Shown: piece after piece, positions 48,401 through 61,400 of the stretch
How the letters are laid out: each line of letters begins with the position of its first letter
Position numbering within the stretch: position 1 is the first letter of the stretch
Assembly (NCBI RefSeq): GCF_001039355.2
Contig: NW_019776125.1
Location: forward strand, 36,169-100,168
Direction: 5' to 3'
Source: Lingula anatina
Taxonomy: Eukaryota > Brachiopoda > Lingulata > Lingulida > Lingulidae
DNA length: 64,000 nucleotides
The notes under the pieces: model-generated
The model's database searches: none
The model's input: the letters and a program-made list of their open reading frames with translations, nothing else
What the model was told of the DNA's origin: nothing
Program-made: the position numbers and the translations under genes

Positions 48401-49598
48401 GCTTTGGAACGTATCAATATAAATTTGTATTCAATCATTACCCATAGCCTTTATTACAGATATACAATGTTGCAGTGCCAGTTTTCATACATAAAGCAAA
48501 ATTTAACACAAATGTTATATTTCATACTTATAAAAAGATGGGCTTATTCATAACATTTTATGATAAAATAACAACCGACTGTACTTGTTTTGAAAGGTGA
48601 GTTGGTCAGCTTCACCTTAACTAAAGCCAGTATCAGGGCAGACAGCTGACTACTAGCCAGACAGGTGTTAGCATGCTATTTCTAACTAGTATCTATCTTC
48701 TTATAGTTACATACATGATTGCCATGTTGGGTCCTGTTCCACCTTGAAATTAGATAGCTTTCTGTACAGTTTATATGCTGTGTGCATTTTCTGTATAAAA
48801 AGACTGGACTTGGCCACACAGAAAGCTGACCTAGCTGTCTGAAGGTCTCAGCTCTTAACCAGGAAACTCCTGACTGTGTGAAAGTACCTAGGTCAATCTT
48901 GCTTGTTTATATTCTTGGACAATATTGTAGGGGTGGATCTTATCCCCAAACCCACTGTGATACTAATGATGTTGGTGACATGAATTATTGTGATAAAAAG
49001 CTTTATTTTCTGTTCTAAAGTCTGTCTCTATGTAGTTGAGTACGTGCCATAAATAACCAGACATCTTTGAGTCTTCCATCTAGCTAAAAATACACTTTGT
49101 AGTGTAAAACTAACATTTACAGGATTCTAATCCCAAATCACATAGCAGAATTCTTTCAGCACAGATCCGCTTCGTTTTGATTTTTTTTATACAGAGGGTA
49201 GGTTTCTTGTCTGGTGCAGCATATAAGGGTGAATTTAACATGCAAATATTGAAAACGAAAGTACAACTACCTATGTCATGTGAAGCAATATTATACGCCT
49301 GATAGCAAGTAACTAGTGACCAAAACTGGCACTGTAAGAATAATGGATGCTGCGTGGCTCTTTCAGGAGCCTACGTTGAACCAAATAAACTGAAGGAAGA
49401 CTAAAATAAAAACATTTTCTGCTTTATAAAAATGCTTACCCAATTTTTCTTTTCTCTTCCTGGGCACGTCAAGTAGAATGTTACAGATTTTACTTTAAAG
49501 TATAAACGTTCATCTTTTTCGTCCGTCTGTGTGAGTTCATATCCATCGTTTAACCTTATCCAGGCTTCAGCGGCTTCTTTGAAACAATTAAAATCCAT
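42458..49598 (-). CDS. UBE2Q-like ubiquitin-conjugating enzyme E2 (9 exons)
   Basis: Exons: 49440-49598 (ATG at 49598), 47007-47129, 46572-46708, 45497-45570, 44236-44312, 43865-43945, 43456-43549, 43084-43160 and 42458-42595 (TAA). All junctions are in phase, giving 319 aa. The N-terminal part resembles the RWD-like region of UBE2Q proteins (NWFIWSDQED). A very acidic segment follows (DDDNMEDEDEYEEDIDD). The E2 fold then shows LFIWDVKLTDFP, LEMKFPQEFPMHPPFVRV, and the active-site block GGSICMELLTKSGW with its Cys intact. Human UBE2Q2 has GGALCMELLTKQGW. The family takes ubiquitin from E1 as a Cys thioester; partners and substrates here are unknown. It may correspond to the invertebrate E2Q-like group typified by Drosophila CG4502. 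It is shorter than UBE2Q2 (375 aa). Donor TGG/GTGCAG of exon 5 is weak but is supported by the homology across it. Confidence 0.88.
44738..45070. repeat. Composite direct and inverted repeat in the UBE2Q-like intron 4
   Basis: A 129-bp block at 44738-44866 is repeated directly at 44913-45041. The 46 bp between the copies are the inverse of the sequence just after the second copy (GTCAAAGAAACACAGGTGTC), and GAATAGAACTAGAG is the inverse of CTCTAGTTCTATTC. Confidence 0.85.
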
Positions 49599-49681
49599 TG
49601 TGAGCCCTTTTTTGAAAATCAGACTGCTGGTCTTGTACCCAAAGCGGACCTCCTGCGTTTTGGCTTCACTAACCTAATGGA

Positions 49682-49691
49682 CGCATGCGCG
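49682..49691. promoter_or_regulatory. NRF1-type palindrome in the UBE2Q-like/PIGM divergent promoter
   Basis: CGCATGCGCG matches the NRF1 core GCATGCGC. It sits 84 bp upstream of the UBE2Q-like ATG. A candidate PIGM 5' UTR exon ends at 49748 with CAAAAG/GTAAAA, just on the other side. NRF1 sites commonly drive bidirectional housekeeping promoters. Binding here is inferred. Confidence 0.5.
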
Positions 49692-50635
49692 AGGATTATT
49701 AGCCAATCGCACATTCGCATCTTATGTCGTTGCGGTCTTATTCAAAAGGTAAAAGCATGAGATGTGGGTGTGCCTTTTGTTGATGTTTCTAAAATTTAAA
49801 GGGCGCCTTATTTGGTCTTAAATTGCATTTACAGATCACAAACAATCTTACATGGTCTTAAACCACGAAGATGACCATTACTGGACTCACTTCCAATTTT
49901 AAAACTTAAAAGTTGTTATGCATTTGTCTCCCCTCATGTTCTCCGATTGCGAGCAGGGCTAATCCTTGAAACTGGATGTTGTGAGCAGAGGTATCCTCCA
50001 TTGTAAGGAGAGGTATCCCCCATCAAGTTGATGTTATATAATTTTTGATCTTAAAAGCAGATTCAGTACATTTAAAGACTATTGCTGTAATGGTTAAGAC
50101 CGTGTAAGATCATTTGACATGTGATCTAAAATTGCACTTTAAGATCAAATCAAACGAACTAATGATGAAATAGTGCGATCTTAATTGAAAAGTAGCGCGT
50201 GTCTACTAGTTGATATTGGCAGTTCTTTTAAAAATGAAAGATGTCCAGTATGCAAGTGAGGTCGAATTTCTCGTCTTCGGCACTATGCTTAGTACATTTT
50301 ACATAAAAGAAAAAGAAATGTAAGGATATAAAAAGTTCCCTTTTAATACATGCTATGTACCAGCAAACAGCCATTATATTCAGCTAAAATATTAAAATGT
50401 ACAGGAAATATTGATTTCTGTATCAACCTCTTGAAATACATGTTACATGTCTGTTAAGAGTGTGTTTAAGACATTAAATGAAGTAAATTACTAGTAAACA
50501 TTAAACATATGAGTTAGAATTAAAAATTATTGAAACATACATGTACTGCTCACCCAATGAGAACAAACTCCCCTGAATGTTCTGTGATAATATAATTACA
50601 GTAAATGCATTATCATTTATGCTTTTGCAGGTAGC

Positions 50636-53600
50636 ATGTTTTCAAAGGCATGTATGTCTGCACCTGTTTGCCTCTTGGTGGCCATTCTGGTGAGATTTGG
50701 CCTGATGTTGTATGGAGAGTGGCAGGATAGGACCATGCTAGTCAAGTATACAGATGTGGATTATTATGTTTTCACCGATGCTGCAAGGCACATTATTGAG
50801 GTAGAGGGGATGGGTTTGAGTTGAATAAGGTACACCTGTCATGTTCATGGCCAAAAAGAAAGTCCATATACTATATATAAGAGTCTGTGCATAAGGTTAT
50901 AAACAATTTCTGAGAGCCTTTGCCATGCAAGGTATTAACCAAAGTACCACAGTTGTGCAAATGAGAGAATTACGCAGCAATAATGCCAATGTGGCACATG
51001 CCAATTAGAAATAGAATTTGGGATGTGAGAGGTACCTGCATGCTTTTTTTAAAAAAGTATGAATGTATAGGTACATGAAGTTTGTATGTATATGGTCATT
51101 GGATCACCCTGTCTTTTTTTTTTTGTTTAACGTATATGCATTGGATTGGTTACTAAAGTGTTTGTTATTACTATTTCAGGGAAGATCTCCATATGATAGA
51201 GCTACCTACAGGTATACCCCCTTCCTTGCAATATTGCTGACACCCAATATATATTTGACAGTCTTTTTTGGAAAGCTCATCTTTATACTATGTGATGTAC
51301 TCACAGGCTGGCTCCTATATAAAATATTGCAGGCCCAAGGAGTGGATGGCCAAAAAGCATTGTGGTTTTCATTACTTTGGCTATTCAATCCTCTGCCTAT
51401 GACGGTATCAAGTCGGGGGAATGCAGAGTCCATTATGACAACACTGGTACTAAGCACAATATACACACTTATGAAGAAACAGTATGTGTTGTCTTCCATA
51501 CTGTATGCTGTATCGGTGCATGTCAAGATATACCCTGTTACCTATGCACTGCCCATTTATCTGTTGCTCAATAGAGATTATCTTCAAAAGAAAACTGCAA
51601 GAAAGGACCAAAGAAGGCGGACAGATTTTTATGAGCTCATTATTCCCAATGCAGCAAGGATCACATATTTTGTGATAGCAGGAAGTGTGTTTGTTGCTTT
51701 AACTGGAGTGTGTTACTTTTGGTAAGGGGTTGATGCAATAATTTTATTTGTGCTTGCACATAATAACATTATTTAATGTTAAGAATAAAAGATTTTGTAG
51801 AGGTGAATGATGGAGAATTTTTGTCTCTACAGTTTTGTCTTTTTGGGATTGAAATGGACTTGCAGGCTTTGTTCCATCAATATTCACAAACTTTTTGTGT
51901 GTACTTTAAGAATTAACTAACAGACATAGGATAATATATTAATTTTGATGGATTTGTGAAACTTGATACTTGTTTTATTAATAAGAAAAATTGTTTTCAT
52001 TGCTTAATGATGAGCTTTTGATTGAACATGATCTGTTTCATTTTTATCTGTGCAGGAATTTGAAATTTTCTTAAGGTTTACTATTGCTTACACTGAATGG
52101 ATTGTATTTTGTAAGCTTTCAGCTGCAACTTCACTTTTCTTCACAACAATAAGACAAACAGAATAATCAGGGCTCCGTAACTCGAAAGCAACTCGTATTG
52201 CGAATAGCAACATCACACAGAGGCTACAATGTATTATATGGGGCGGGTATGAGTGAGTTATGGAATCGAGATGCTTGCACTTGGCCGCATTGCCTGATGT
52301 TTTCGAGTTACGGGGCCCTGGAAGCTTGATAAGTTCCTACATGTTTGATTAATGACAATAAATTTGTTTGATTTCCCACAGGTATGGCAACAAGTTTCTT
52401 TACGAGACCTACTTATACCACATTACAAGGAGAGACATCCGTCACAACTTCTCAGTGTATTTCTACATGCTGTACTTACTAGAAGAATCCAGCTACTCCT
52501 TCTATTTAGGACTGGGTGTGTTCTTGCCACAGATGTTGTTACTGCTACTGGTCTCATGGAAGATGTACCACAATCTGCCACTTTGCTGCTTTGTCCACAC
52601 TTTTGTTTTTGTGACATTTAATAAGGTGGTGACTTCTCAGGTAAGTTAGGAGTATTGTTTGTGGTAAGTTCGTTTGTATGTGTATGAATATGTATGTGAA
52701 TGCATGCATTCATGTTAGGTGCCTGGGTGCCTGTGCTTTAACAACAGTAAAGTTTGCAATATAGTGTAATAGTCGGTGCTTTCTTCACACATCTTAGTAC
52801 GTCTGTGTATTAATTCGATTAAAATCCAATATTATATCGAGTCACCTGACAAGTTTTTCATATGAAAAGCAAATTTTGTTGAGACATCAGCTGTACTGAA
52901 CTGAAGAGAAAAAGAGTCATTTTAAACATTTTAGCATCCATACAAGAGATATTGCATTATTGCGTGCAAAATGTTTTGCTGTAAAAATAGCATTTCTGTT
53001 CCTTTATTTAGTACTTCTTGTGGTATGGTTCCTTGCTGCCTCTGGTAATACCCCATTTAACCATGAAGAAAACCACAGGTGCTGGACTGGTCATTGCTTG
53101 GTTTGCTGGACAGGTCAGTCTTAAATTGCGATAGATGTGACAGTAGCAGATTTGGTTATCACATGAGTTATTGGTCAAGTTAAAACATTTTAACTCCTAG
53201 CAAAATAGATAAATAAATAAATAAATAAATAGACTGGCACAAGTCTTTTAAGTTACATTTCCACAAGTTGAAAAGCCCAAGTCTTAGATTCAAGTTGCTG
53301 TTTCACCATTAGTCAACAAAAAATGAAGTTTTTAGACATTTTAATAATAAGGTCAGACTTTTCAAACCATTAGTACCTGTTGTGAGATTTCTTCTGAACA
53401 AGAGTGCATTTGTGGTAGATAACAGACAATACTTTTGCAACTTTCATCCAGGGCCCCTTTTTTGGTCCGTCAACATCATTGCATGTTATTGAATTCACAA
53501 GACAGCTAATGTGAAAGTAAATTTACATGTAAATCTGTTGTATTCCAGGCATTGTGGCTGACACCAGCCTATTATTTGGAGTTCCAGGGAGTGCCGACAT

Positions 53601-53719
53601 TTCTTTACATCTGGCTTGCTGGCCTGGTTTTCTTCACAGTCAACATAGTGATACTGCAGCAGATAATCTTGGCAAATAAAAGGACTAATGATCAGCTTGA
53701 ATATTACAAGCCAGATTGA
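50636..53719 (+). CDS. PIGM: PIGM, GPI alpha-1,4-mannosyltransferase I catalytic subunit
   Basis: Exons: 50636-50800, 51180-51721, 52382-52640, 53012-53113 and 53549-53719 (TGA). All are in phase, giving 412 aa (human 423). PIGM adds the first mannose to GlcN-(acyl)PI on the lumenal side of the ER, using dolichol-phosphate-mannose, together with PIGX. Near-identical blocks to human [18 protein letters not shown] (with the DxD motif DVD), [86 protein letters not shown] and [11 protein letters not shown]. Multiple hydrophobic membrane helices run throughout. The coding start follows an acceptor at 50630, so a 5' UTR exon lies upstream, plausibly ending at 49748. An AATAAA at about 53917 could be its poly(A) signal. 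Complete and apparently intact. Confidence 0.95.
52168..52321. mobile_element. Short TIR element in PIGM intron 2
   Basis: The left end CAGGGCTCCGTAACTCGAAA is the inverse of the right end TTTTCGAGTTACGGGGCCCTGG, apart from two mismatches. About 154 bp, no coding capacity. Confidence 0.8.
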
Positions 53720-55542
53720 AAGGCGCTCTCTTAGTATGAAGCAGTATATACAGTGGAAACGACCAAATAAGTGGATCCCACTGGAACCACTGTGGCCTCC
53801 CAGTGTCCAAAACGCTGCAGCTGTGTGAATGGAATACTCCACAACTACAGGTTGCTAGCGTTTTAGGACCTGTGTTGAATGGCCCATATTGTGACACTTC
53901 AAATATAGCCGAGCTGAATAAATTACGTATTTTAAACATAAACAGGAGTAAAATTGTCCTTGCCAGGTGCAAACTAGATAACAACTATGGTGAAGACACA
54001 ATCTTTTCAATGGGGAAAAAATTTAAATTTTTCAGACTCAGATTTTCTTTATCATTAAAAATTATATCTCTGATAAGCAGTTGTGGTGCTTTTTATGTGT
54101 AACTTAGAACCATAGTGTAGCCTGCTTTTCAATTTTGTTGCAATCACTCAGTAGCCATGTTCTAATCTTGAGAATTATCACTAAAAAAAAAAAAAAAAGT
54201 ATCTATAAAATTAACAATTTTCCCCTTGAAAAGATCAAGTCATTACACTATTTAGGTTAATACTTTATACAATATATTTCATGATTGTAAAGGACAACAG
54301 AATAACCATGAACTTCAACTTTCTTGGTTTTTATTGTCAAAGAAAGCAGTAAAGACTCCACAAACATAACAAGACGGGGTTGATAATGGCATGAATTACA
54401 GTTAACACGAGAGGCAAACCATACAAAAAAAAAAACTATCATGGCATTATAGGTTATTGGAATTATTTGAAGATTTATCACAAAATTCAGTATATCTGTA
54501 AATACAGGGACATATGATGTACTTTTCTAAGGAGTGCTAACATGCAGAAAGGTCTTGAAGTAAACTGTGGAGCAGCACCTGTTTACACAGGAATTAAATC
54601 ATTTTAGGGCTCATATTCATAATATATATTAATATATATAATAGTGAAAAAATAGCTACATGTTAAATAGTTTTAAGGTGACAATTTCTAAAGTATTTAA
54701 ATCCCGCGACCTGAAGAGGGTTCACACACATAGTACAGATTTACTGGTATGCTTTTTTCTAACATACCAAATTAAACAAAATAAATTCAAGTGCACAAAA
54801 TCCAAATCATGTGATGAAAGTAAAACTCTGGTGCTAAGAAGTGCAAAATAAAACTGAAAATTGGTCCTGTGCTTCCTGTGCTCTGCTAAGCCTCTACACT
54901 GTAACAGAATTATTGGCTGTTTGTATCTCCTTTCCCGAAAAAAAAAAACTAATAAATAAATAAATAAAAACAAATGTTGAATGCAATACATCTAAGAGAC
55001 ACAAGTGTCCATGGTGGTAAAAAAATTTAAATATCTTTTAAAAAGACAACTAAAGGAAATTAACTGTTCTGAGACTTTTCCAATAAGCAAATTTCACTCA
55101 AAATCCTCTACTGACAAATTGGCTTTGAAGCTCTTCATTTGCTGCCTAGAAACTAATTCATCTCATTCACATGAACTTGGACATGCATCTTTCAGGTTTT
55201 CTGCTTTTCTTTAAAATTTCATTCACAACAATAGAAATCTTTAACTACCCCTCTTCATGCCTCAACCATGTAAGGTAAAGCCATTAATCTTAAAATGTAA
55301 ATCAATCACAAGATTTTATCTTGATATAAGAAAATTGGCCCTTATTATTATACATCTTGTATATCTATCATTATGTATCTTAACTCGTCCACATAAACTC
55401 CAGCCAATAATGTTCCCATCATGATCAAACTGTCACCAAATCAACTAGTGAAGAAAAATAATATTAATAAATAAATCCCTCCACACTTGGCATGACAAAT
55501 ATTTCTTGGCATATCTGTCTAAACTAAGTCACTATGACTACC
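53720..55542. other. Convergent 3' region between PIGM and the BCL11-like gene
   Basis: Probably both 3' UTRs: plus-strand AATAAA at about 53917 for PIGM, minus-strand AATAAA at about 54332 for the BCL11-like gene. No further coding signal. Confidence 0.5.
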
Positions 55543-58481
55543 CTAAGTATTATCCTGCTTAAGATCACTGTGGAGCAATTTCACCTCTTTCCCCCCTTGT
55601 GTTGGTCCCAGTTGATGAAAAGCCAATTCTGCATCCGACGATTCTGGGCTTCCTCCAGCACTTGTCCGTGTCTTGATAAGCTGGTGGTCGGGATGCTCCC
55701 GTTTATGATCTTCGAGCATGTCTTTCTCGGCAAATTGTTTGCCGCAGGAAGTGCAGCTGAGCTGGAAGCCACCATGATGGCGTTTGACATGTATCTTCAA
55801 TGTACTGTTCTGAGCTGTTGCATACTCACAATGAGTGCACTTGTATGGCTTCTCCCCTGGAAAAAAATTAGTTTCGCCTTAGGCTAATATCTTCATCTAT
55901 CTTTACAAATATGATTAAGAGTAGAGGTCTAAGGATGTAAAAAATAAAAAAGTCAGTTTTTTTGTTTTTTTTTGCGTCTATATTCAATTAACAACACTGT
56001 TTCCTAAAAAAATTTAAAAGACAATGTAAACATTGACAATTTTGCCAAGCATACCAGTATGTATCCTGATGTGGACTTTCAAATGGCTGCGTTCCACTGT
56101 GGAGTAATCACACTGCTGGCATTTGAATGGCTTTTCACCTGAAAATATGGGCATTGCACAGTGGAGTTGAAAAATATCGCAAACACATCACTTTTGAGGA
56201 AAAAAACTTGGCTCATTTTAGTAAAGTAAATTTTATCCTAAGAAAATTTTTAATATCTATTTTCTTTAAAGCCATCAGCGATCTGGTTTAAAATTTTGAC
56301 ATATTATTTATGTTTAACAATGACAACCTATTCAAAAATTACATCTTAAAGTAAGCTCACCAAAGGAAAATACATCTAAATTTATTCACATACCATAATA
56401 TTTAATAAACAAAAATATGAAACAAAACCATTTACTTTAAACAACACCATACATTATGAAACTAAAACTGTAAGTAAAACAATGAGCTTTATTTAAATTT
56501 ATAAAAGCTACCTTGATGCTTGTACAAATGCTTCTTCAAATGTATCCTTTGGTTGAAAGAATTTCCACATTGGTCGCACTTGAATGGACGGGAGGTTGGG
56601 TAGCGCCTCTTCCTCTGTAGTGCTTTAGACAACAATGACCTAGACATCTGACTCGATGCCTCTCTGCTGCTTCTCTCCAAAGCTGCAGACATCGCGCCCT
56701 CTTTTGTATCATCAACAAATTTGCTTTTGTCTGCATCCTGCGAGATATCCGATTGATAGCTATCACTGTAGGGGGCACTGCTGCTGAGTTCAATCTGAGG
56801 CTGAAATCCTGTAGTCGAGGAATGCTGAGATACAGATGTTTGCATTGGTTGAGATTCTCTTGATGAGAAATATGTGTCCCCCTGGTGGTGCATGCTAGAG
56901 TAGGAAACTGGAATTGAATAAGTCGTACCTGGCTCCATAATAAACGACCCTCTGTTACCATTAAACGGAATGAATTCTTGGGTTGCCTGGTCCCCAGCAG
57001 TGGTTGTGGTATGAGCTGTGTGAGATGTGCTCATGGCAGTGGTAGTGCCCTTTACTGGAATACTGAAGCTTGAGGTCACCTCACTGGGATCATCAAAACT
57101 ATCAGGGGAAGCCTCCCCCTCCTCCTCTTCATTTTCATTGGAATGCTCAAAGTCAATATAAATAGTACTGGCAGTCTGTGAGGAGAAAGATCTCTGAGAG
57201 GTTTTCTTCCCTTTTCCTGTCGCATGCATGTGTTTTGTCTCCATGTGCCTTTTCCTCTTTTTTGGAACAACTGACGCACAGCACTTCTTTGGAGAAAAAA
57301 CGGTATTAGCAGGGCCGAGATAGTCTCCATCATCAGTCTCAACAGGTTTTCTAGGTAGAAATCCCACTTTCCCATTTGACTTTTTTACTATTTTCTCTTT
57401 TTTGTTAATAATTTGAACTTGTTTTCCAGTAGACAGTCCCTGGTCTGATAAGTCAGCCTGTGCTTCTTGTACTTCCTCGCCTAACCTTACTCTGACATCC
57501 TGGATCCCCAGACTAAAAGGTCCTTGATCCAGGTATATTTTCATGCGATGATTGTTCTGGGCATGTTGTAAAAGACTAACAGCAGCAGAGAACTGCTTTG
57601 GACATGACTGACATAGATATTTGGCCACTGTGATGTCCTGACCTGTGAAAAAGACAAGATCATAGTAATTAAGATAAAATGTGTAAAATGTAAATTCACT
57701 AAATAACCCCAGATGTTTGAGAGCTGCAATTTCAGAAATTATAGTCCCATACATAGCCTGTATATACAACTAATACATAAAATATTGTTGAATTTTCACC
57801 AGTGCTCAAAGTATATAGTAACTTCCAAAATTAAACAATTCAACACTTTTATAATATGAATGAAAAGGCGTGTCTTTCACTGCTAGCTCAGTTAAAAAAC
57901 AATTGTTTAAAGAGACATTGTAACTGTTGAGCAAAAATGTTCATTACCTTAGTAGCTGGATCATACATGATAATTATCAAACCCAAGCCGAAATATTTTC
58001 ATACCATAACTGACATTTATAAGAGGGTCTTGGCTGCTATACTACCTAGCAGTCAGTAACAACATCTACTCAAGTCAGTCTAATGAAGGTAAACATCCAG
58101 GTTGGCCATAAGTTTATATTTGGGCCTGCGTTCGACAATTATTATATATATGATTGTGATTGTTGCTTATTTAAAGAAGAATCTGAACATACTTTTTTCC
58201 ATAAGGCATGATGTTTCAACCCTTCATCACCCCCTCCCTGTGATTTACCCATATATGCAAGTTCCTGATCTTACAATGATGAATCAGTCCTGTTATCAGG
58301 AGGCTCTTCAACAAAATTAACATATAACAAAATAGTTCTTACCTTTGATTGTAGCTTGTTGGTCCGGGGTATCATCACAGTTATATTTCTTGTGCTGCAT
58401 AAACACCACAATTTCTGACAAAGGAAATTCAGACTGGCAGGAACCACAGGTTAGGTAATCTACATCTGGCACTGACATCAT
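55543..58481 (-). CDS. BCL11-like C2H2/C2HC zinc-finger transcription factor
   Basis: Exons: 58343-58485 (tandem ATGs at 58481 and 58478), 56512-57642, 56055-56138 and 55543-55856 (TAG). All are joined in phase 1, giving about 555 aa. The N-terminal C2HC motif reads [14 protein letters not shown]...HKKYNC, matching the BCL11 family start (LTCGQCQMNFPLGD...HKRKQC). The second finger, CQSCPKQF followed by [16 protein letters not shown], matches the BCL11 block ending LLQHAQNTHGLRIYLE. A long acidic, Ser/Thr/Pro-rich linker follows, with basic patches such as VPKKRKRH (NLS-like). Four C-terminal fingers (FKCDQC, FKCQQC, YKCTHC, LSCTSC) have TGEKP-type linkers. The last four fingers do not follow BCL11 closely, so this is BCL11-like rather than a firm orthologue. 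Expected to be a nuclear DNA-binding regulator. The 5' UTR exon was not identified. Confidence 0.85.
57928..58140 (+). repeat. Dispersed repeat, copy 2
   Basis: Homologous to 6534-6720. This copy carries about 60 extra bases between the first and second shared blocks. It lies in the first intron of the BCL11-like gene. Confidence 0.65.
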
Positions 58482-58928
58482 GAACCTAAAACAGAAACCA
58501 TACCCCAATATATATATTTTTTTAATCTAAAGATGCATTCAGTAAACAAGTTTAGTGACAATAACTAACATGTCCACTTGCTTCAGATGTATTTTTAAAG
58601 AATGAAGAATACTTGTTACAAACATAGGTCAAGTTTTAGGTCATGAGGTCACTGCAGCCATACCACTTGTTCTTACAGTCCTGATTGGCAACCTAAACTT
58701 TCATACTAAGGTTTTAAAATAGTCAATATGATTGACAACCAGATAAACATATACAAGTGTGAATTTTCCTTTTTTAATCCATAGCCAAGGGTGGGAGCAG
58801 TATAAATTATAAATTAAAATTAAAATAAGAAGGGGAAAATAAACATATACATGTATGAATTTTCCTTTTTTAATCTTTTTTTAATTTTTTTAAGCCATAG
58901 CCCCAATATAGCCATAATTTAATGACTG

Positions 58929-59073
58929 TACCCCCGCAGGGACAACGCATGGGGAGGCGTGTAAGAGGTGGAGAGACTATTAAAAGATTAGGCGGTTTTC
59001 CTTTTATGTACATCCACCATATTTAGGTCTTGGCTTTGTAGAGCCTTGGCTCTTCTCGATGTGAATGCGGCCT
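58929..59073 (+). mobile_element. Half-copy of the 41688-42233 MITE family
   Basis: It matches the right arm: CCCCGCAGGGACAACGC, GGGGAGGCG, GAGACTATTAAAAGATTAGG, CGGTTTTCC and a degraded terminus. The opposite arm is missing. Confidence 0.75.
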
Positions 59074-61249
59074 AATACATGCAGACAAGTGAATTCAAAT
59101 CAAGACATACCTCCGAGTCCTTGGCAATCAAAACTATTTGTGAAACCAGTTTCAAGCATTGTCTAGCTCTGATCTAACTCATTTGGAAATACAGTTACTT
59201 AATCATCTTAATACTAAGTTATTATTTTTACCATAAAATGTCTTTTCTATATTTCATTTTATTATTTGTACTTCACATTCTTTCTGGTTCAGGTTGCCTA
59301 TTTTGTTACTTTTGGTGCAAATTTTTGGTCTGATAGTTTGCAGTCTTGGGAGTTATAGCATAATCACACAATAATAAGGAAAACCAGTTACTGTTATGAA
59401 TGTCAATAACGAAATTAAGTGAACTGCCACACTCGAGTCAATAGCCTTCCAATCTTCATAGTGTTACATAATATCTGTGCCATATAGCTGTCCACTAGTG
59501 CCTCGCTCTCTAGCTACACAGTATCCGCTCTCACAGGATATTAATGGGCACCCAAACTTAAAACGAGATCGTTATGTGGAGAATGAAATCGTCGTCTGCA
59601 CACGACACACAACCAATTCAATCCGGTGTCAACAAACGCATTTAATGCGGCAAAATATCTTCAAATCCACAAATTCAGCATACCTTTTAAAGATAAGGGA
59701 ATGCCTTGGACACAGCTGTTTATGAACGAAGTTGTTAAGTTAATCACACTTTCTTAGTATGCAAAATAACGCCGTTAAAAGCAGAGCTCCTCTGGCAGTG
59801 AAACATGTCCGAAGTCTCGTAATCAAGGAATCATGGGAAGTGAATGGGGAGTTGGGGGGGGGGGGGCGTAGGAAAGTTTATACATAAAGTGAATTGATAA
59901 ATAAAACGTTTCTGAGTCGATGGAAGCTAATGATCCAAAGATTTACAAATGTTTTGAGTAGGAATAATGGCATAATTTGTGTGTTTTTGAAAAAGAAATT
60001 AACCGACAAGATTTAGTTCGCGAGTATTCACGAGAGGTGAAGGTCAAACCTTAGAAGCCGGTGAGTTTTTGTTTTTATTTATTCAAAGTGTTTATGTACA
60101 GTTTATAGTAAATTGTTTTAATGGAATGATATTTACTATGACCAATGATAAAATTTTATTGCCATGCAAGATATCCTCCCTAGAAACATATGTTTATAGG
60201 TAATTGGATGCATGAGCATGGTCGAATCTGGTCGGATTGACGACCGTGGAATGACAACACATGGACAAAATAACCAGATATTTTCTCCATGGATATGCAC
60301 CGGGTAAAGAACCGGGGACTGCTCTGTAGTGCTATTACGAAAAATGCCGAAAAATGCTCTAAATCGACTAAGTATTTTAGGACCTCTGAAATCTGGGGTT
60401 CGCTTTTCCAAAGTCTCATGGTTCGCTATTCAGAAGTGATCTGCAAAGGTTAGTTCACGGTCTAGTGATAAAATAGCAGCGCTTCATGAGTTGCATTTGT
60501 TGCATAATTTGACGTGCTCGGTCTTTCTTTCTTTCTTTGCCCTAAAACGTATTTCAGAAGAACGAACTGTATTTCGAAATAGCAAACCTTCAGAATGATG
60601 GCAAACCGTCGGAATAATTAAGTAAGCGCATCCAAAGGAATCATGCAACACTTAACAGCCAACATTATGCAACAATGTCACAAGACACATTTGGTACACA
60701 TGTTCAGTAGAATATGCACAAAATAGCATTCATGTCAACTCTCGCAGATAATCCGGGAATCTCCCAGATACAGAATGAGTCTCTTAATAGGTCTCCCAGA
60801 CAGGTAACCAAATCTCCCAGAATAAAGCGAGTTTGAAAGTTTGCACCACTATCAGCTTCTTAATTTTCGCCTAATTGTTTGGAGGGGGAAGAGTAGGGTT
60901 GAGAGAGTGAGTGCTCTCTCTTTCCTCCAACCAATGAACACATCGGCATGTTCCCCCCCCCCCCCCTCCTGCTTAGCAAAATTTTAGAATCTCCACATTT
61001 TAGATTTCCAGAGGTTGGCATCTCTGATATAGTAATGTCTCATCTATGCATTCGACTAAATAAATGCCAAATAAAGTGAAGCTGTTCAATTTTTTCTGTA
61101 GGAACACCAAAATCAATTTTTGTAGTTCAAACTATGCTGCTCTACTGTAGAAAGTTTTGTCAAAATGTCTTGAATTGATACACTAGGTAATTGAAAGTAG
61201 ATATTACTGTACTCTTAAGTTCCAAATAATTGTACTATCTGAATAAATA

Positions 61250-61400
61250 TACCATTTGGAAAAATGTTCGAAAATAAATAATTGTTCTGCCCAAATTATT
61301 TTAACATTGTGGAAAAATGTTTGAAAATTAATAATTGTACTATGCAGAATAATTGTACTTCATGGACGAATCTCTCAAAATTAAAAATTGTACTGTATGG
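61250..61400. repeat. Degenerate short tandem repeat
   Basis: Repeats of a unit like GGAAAAATGTTYGAAAATAA followed by TAATTGTWCT occur three to four times with decay. Confidence 0.5.

Noticed and set aside
60136-60419. Minus-strand frames near 60.3 kb
   Set aside because: Two overlapping frames of similar length, no splice context and no family resemblance.
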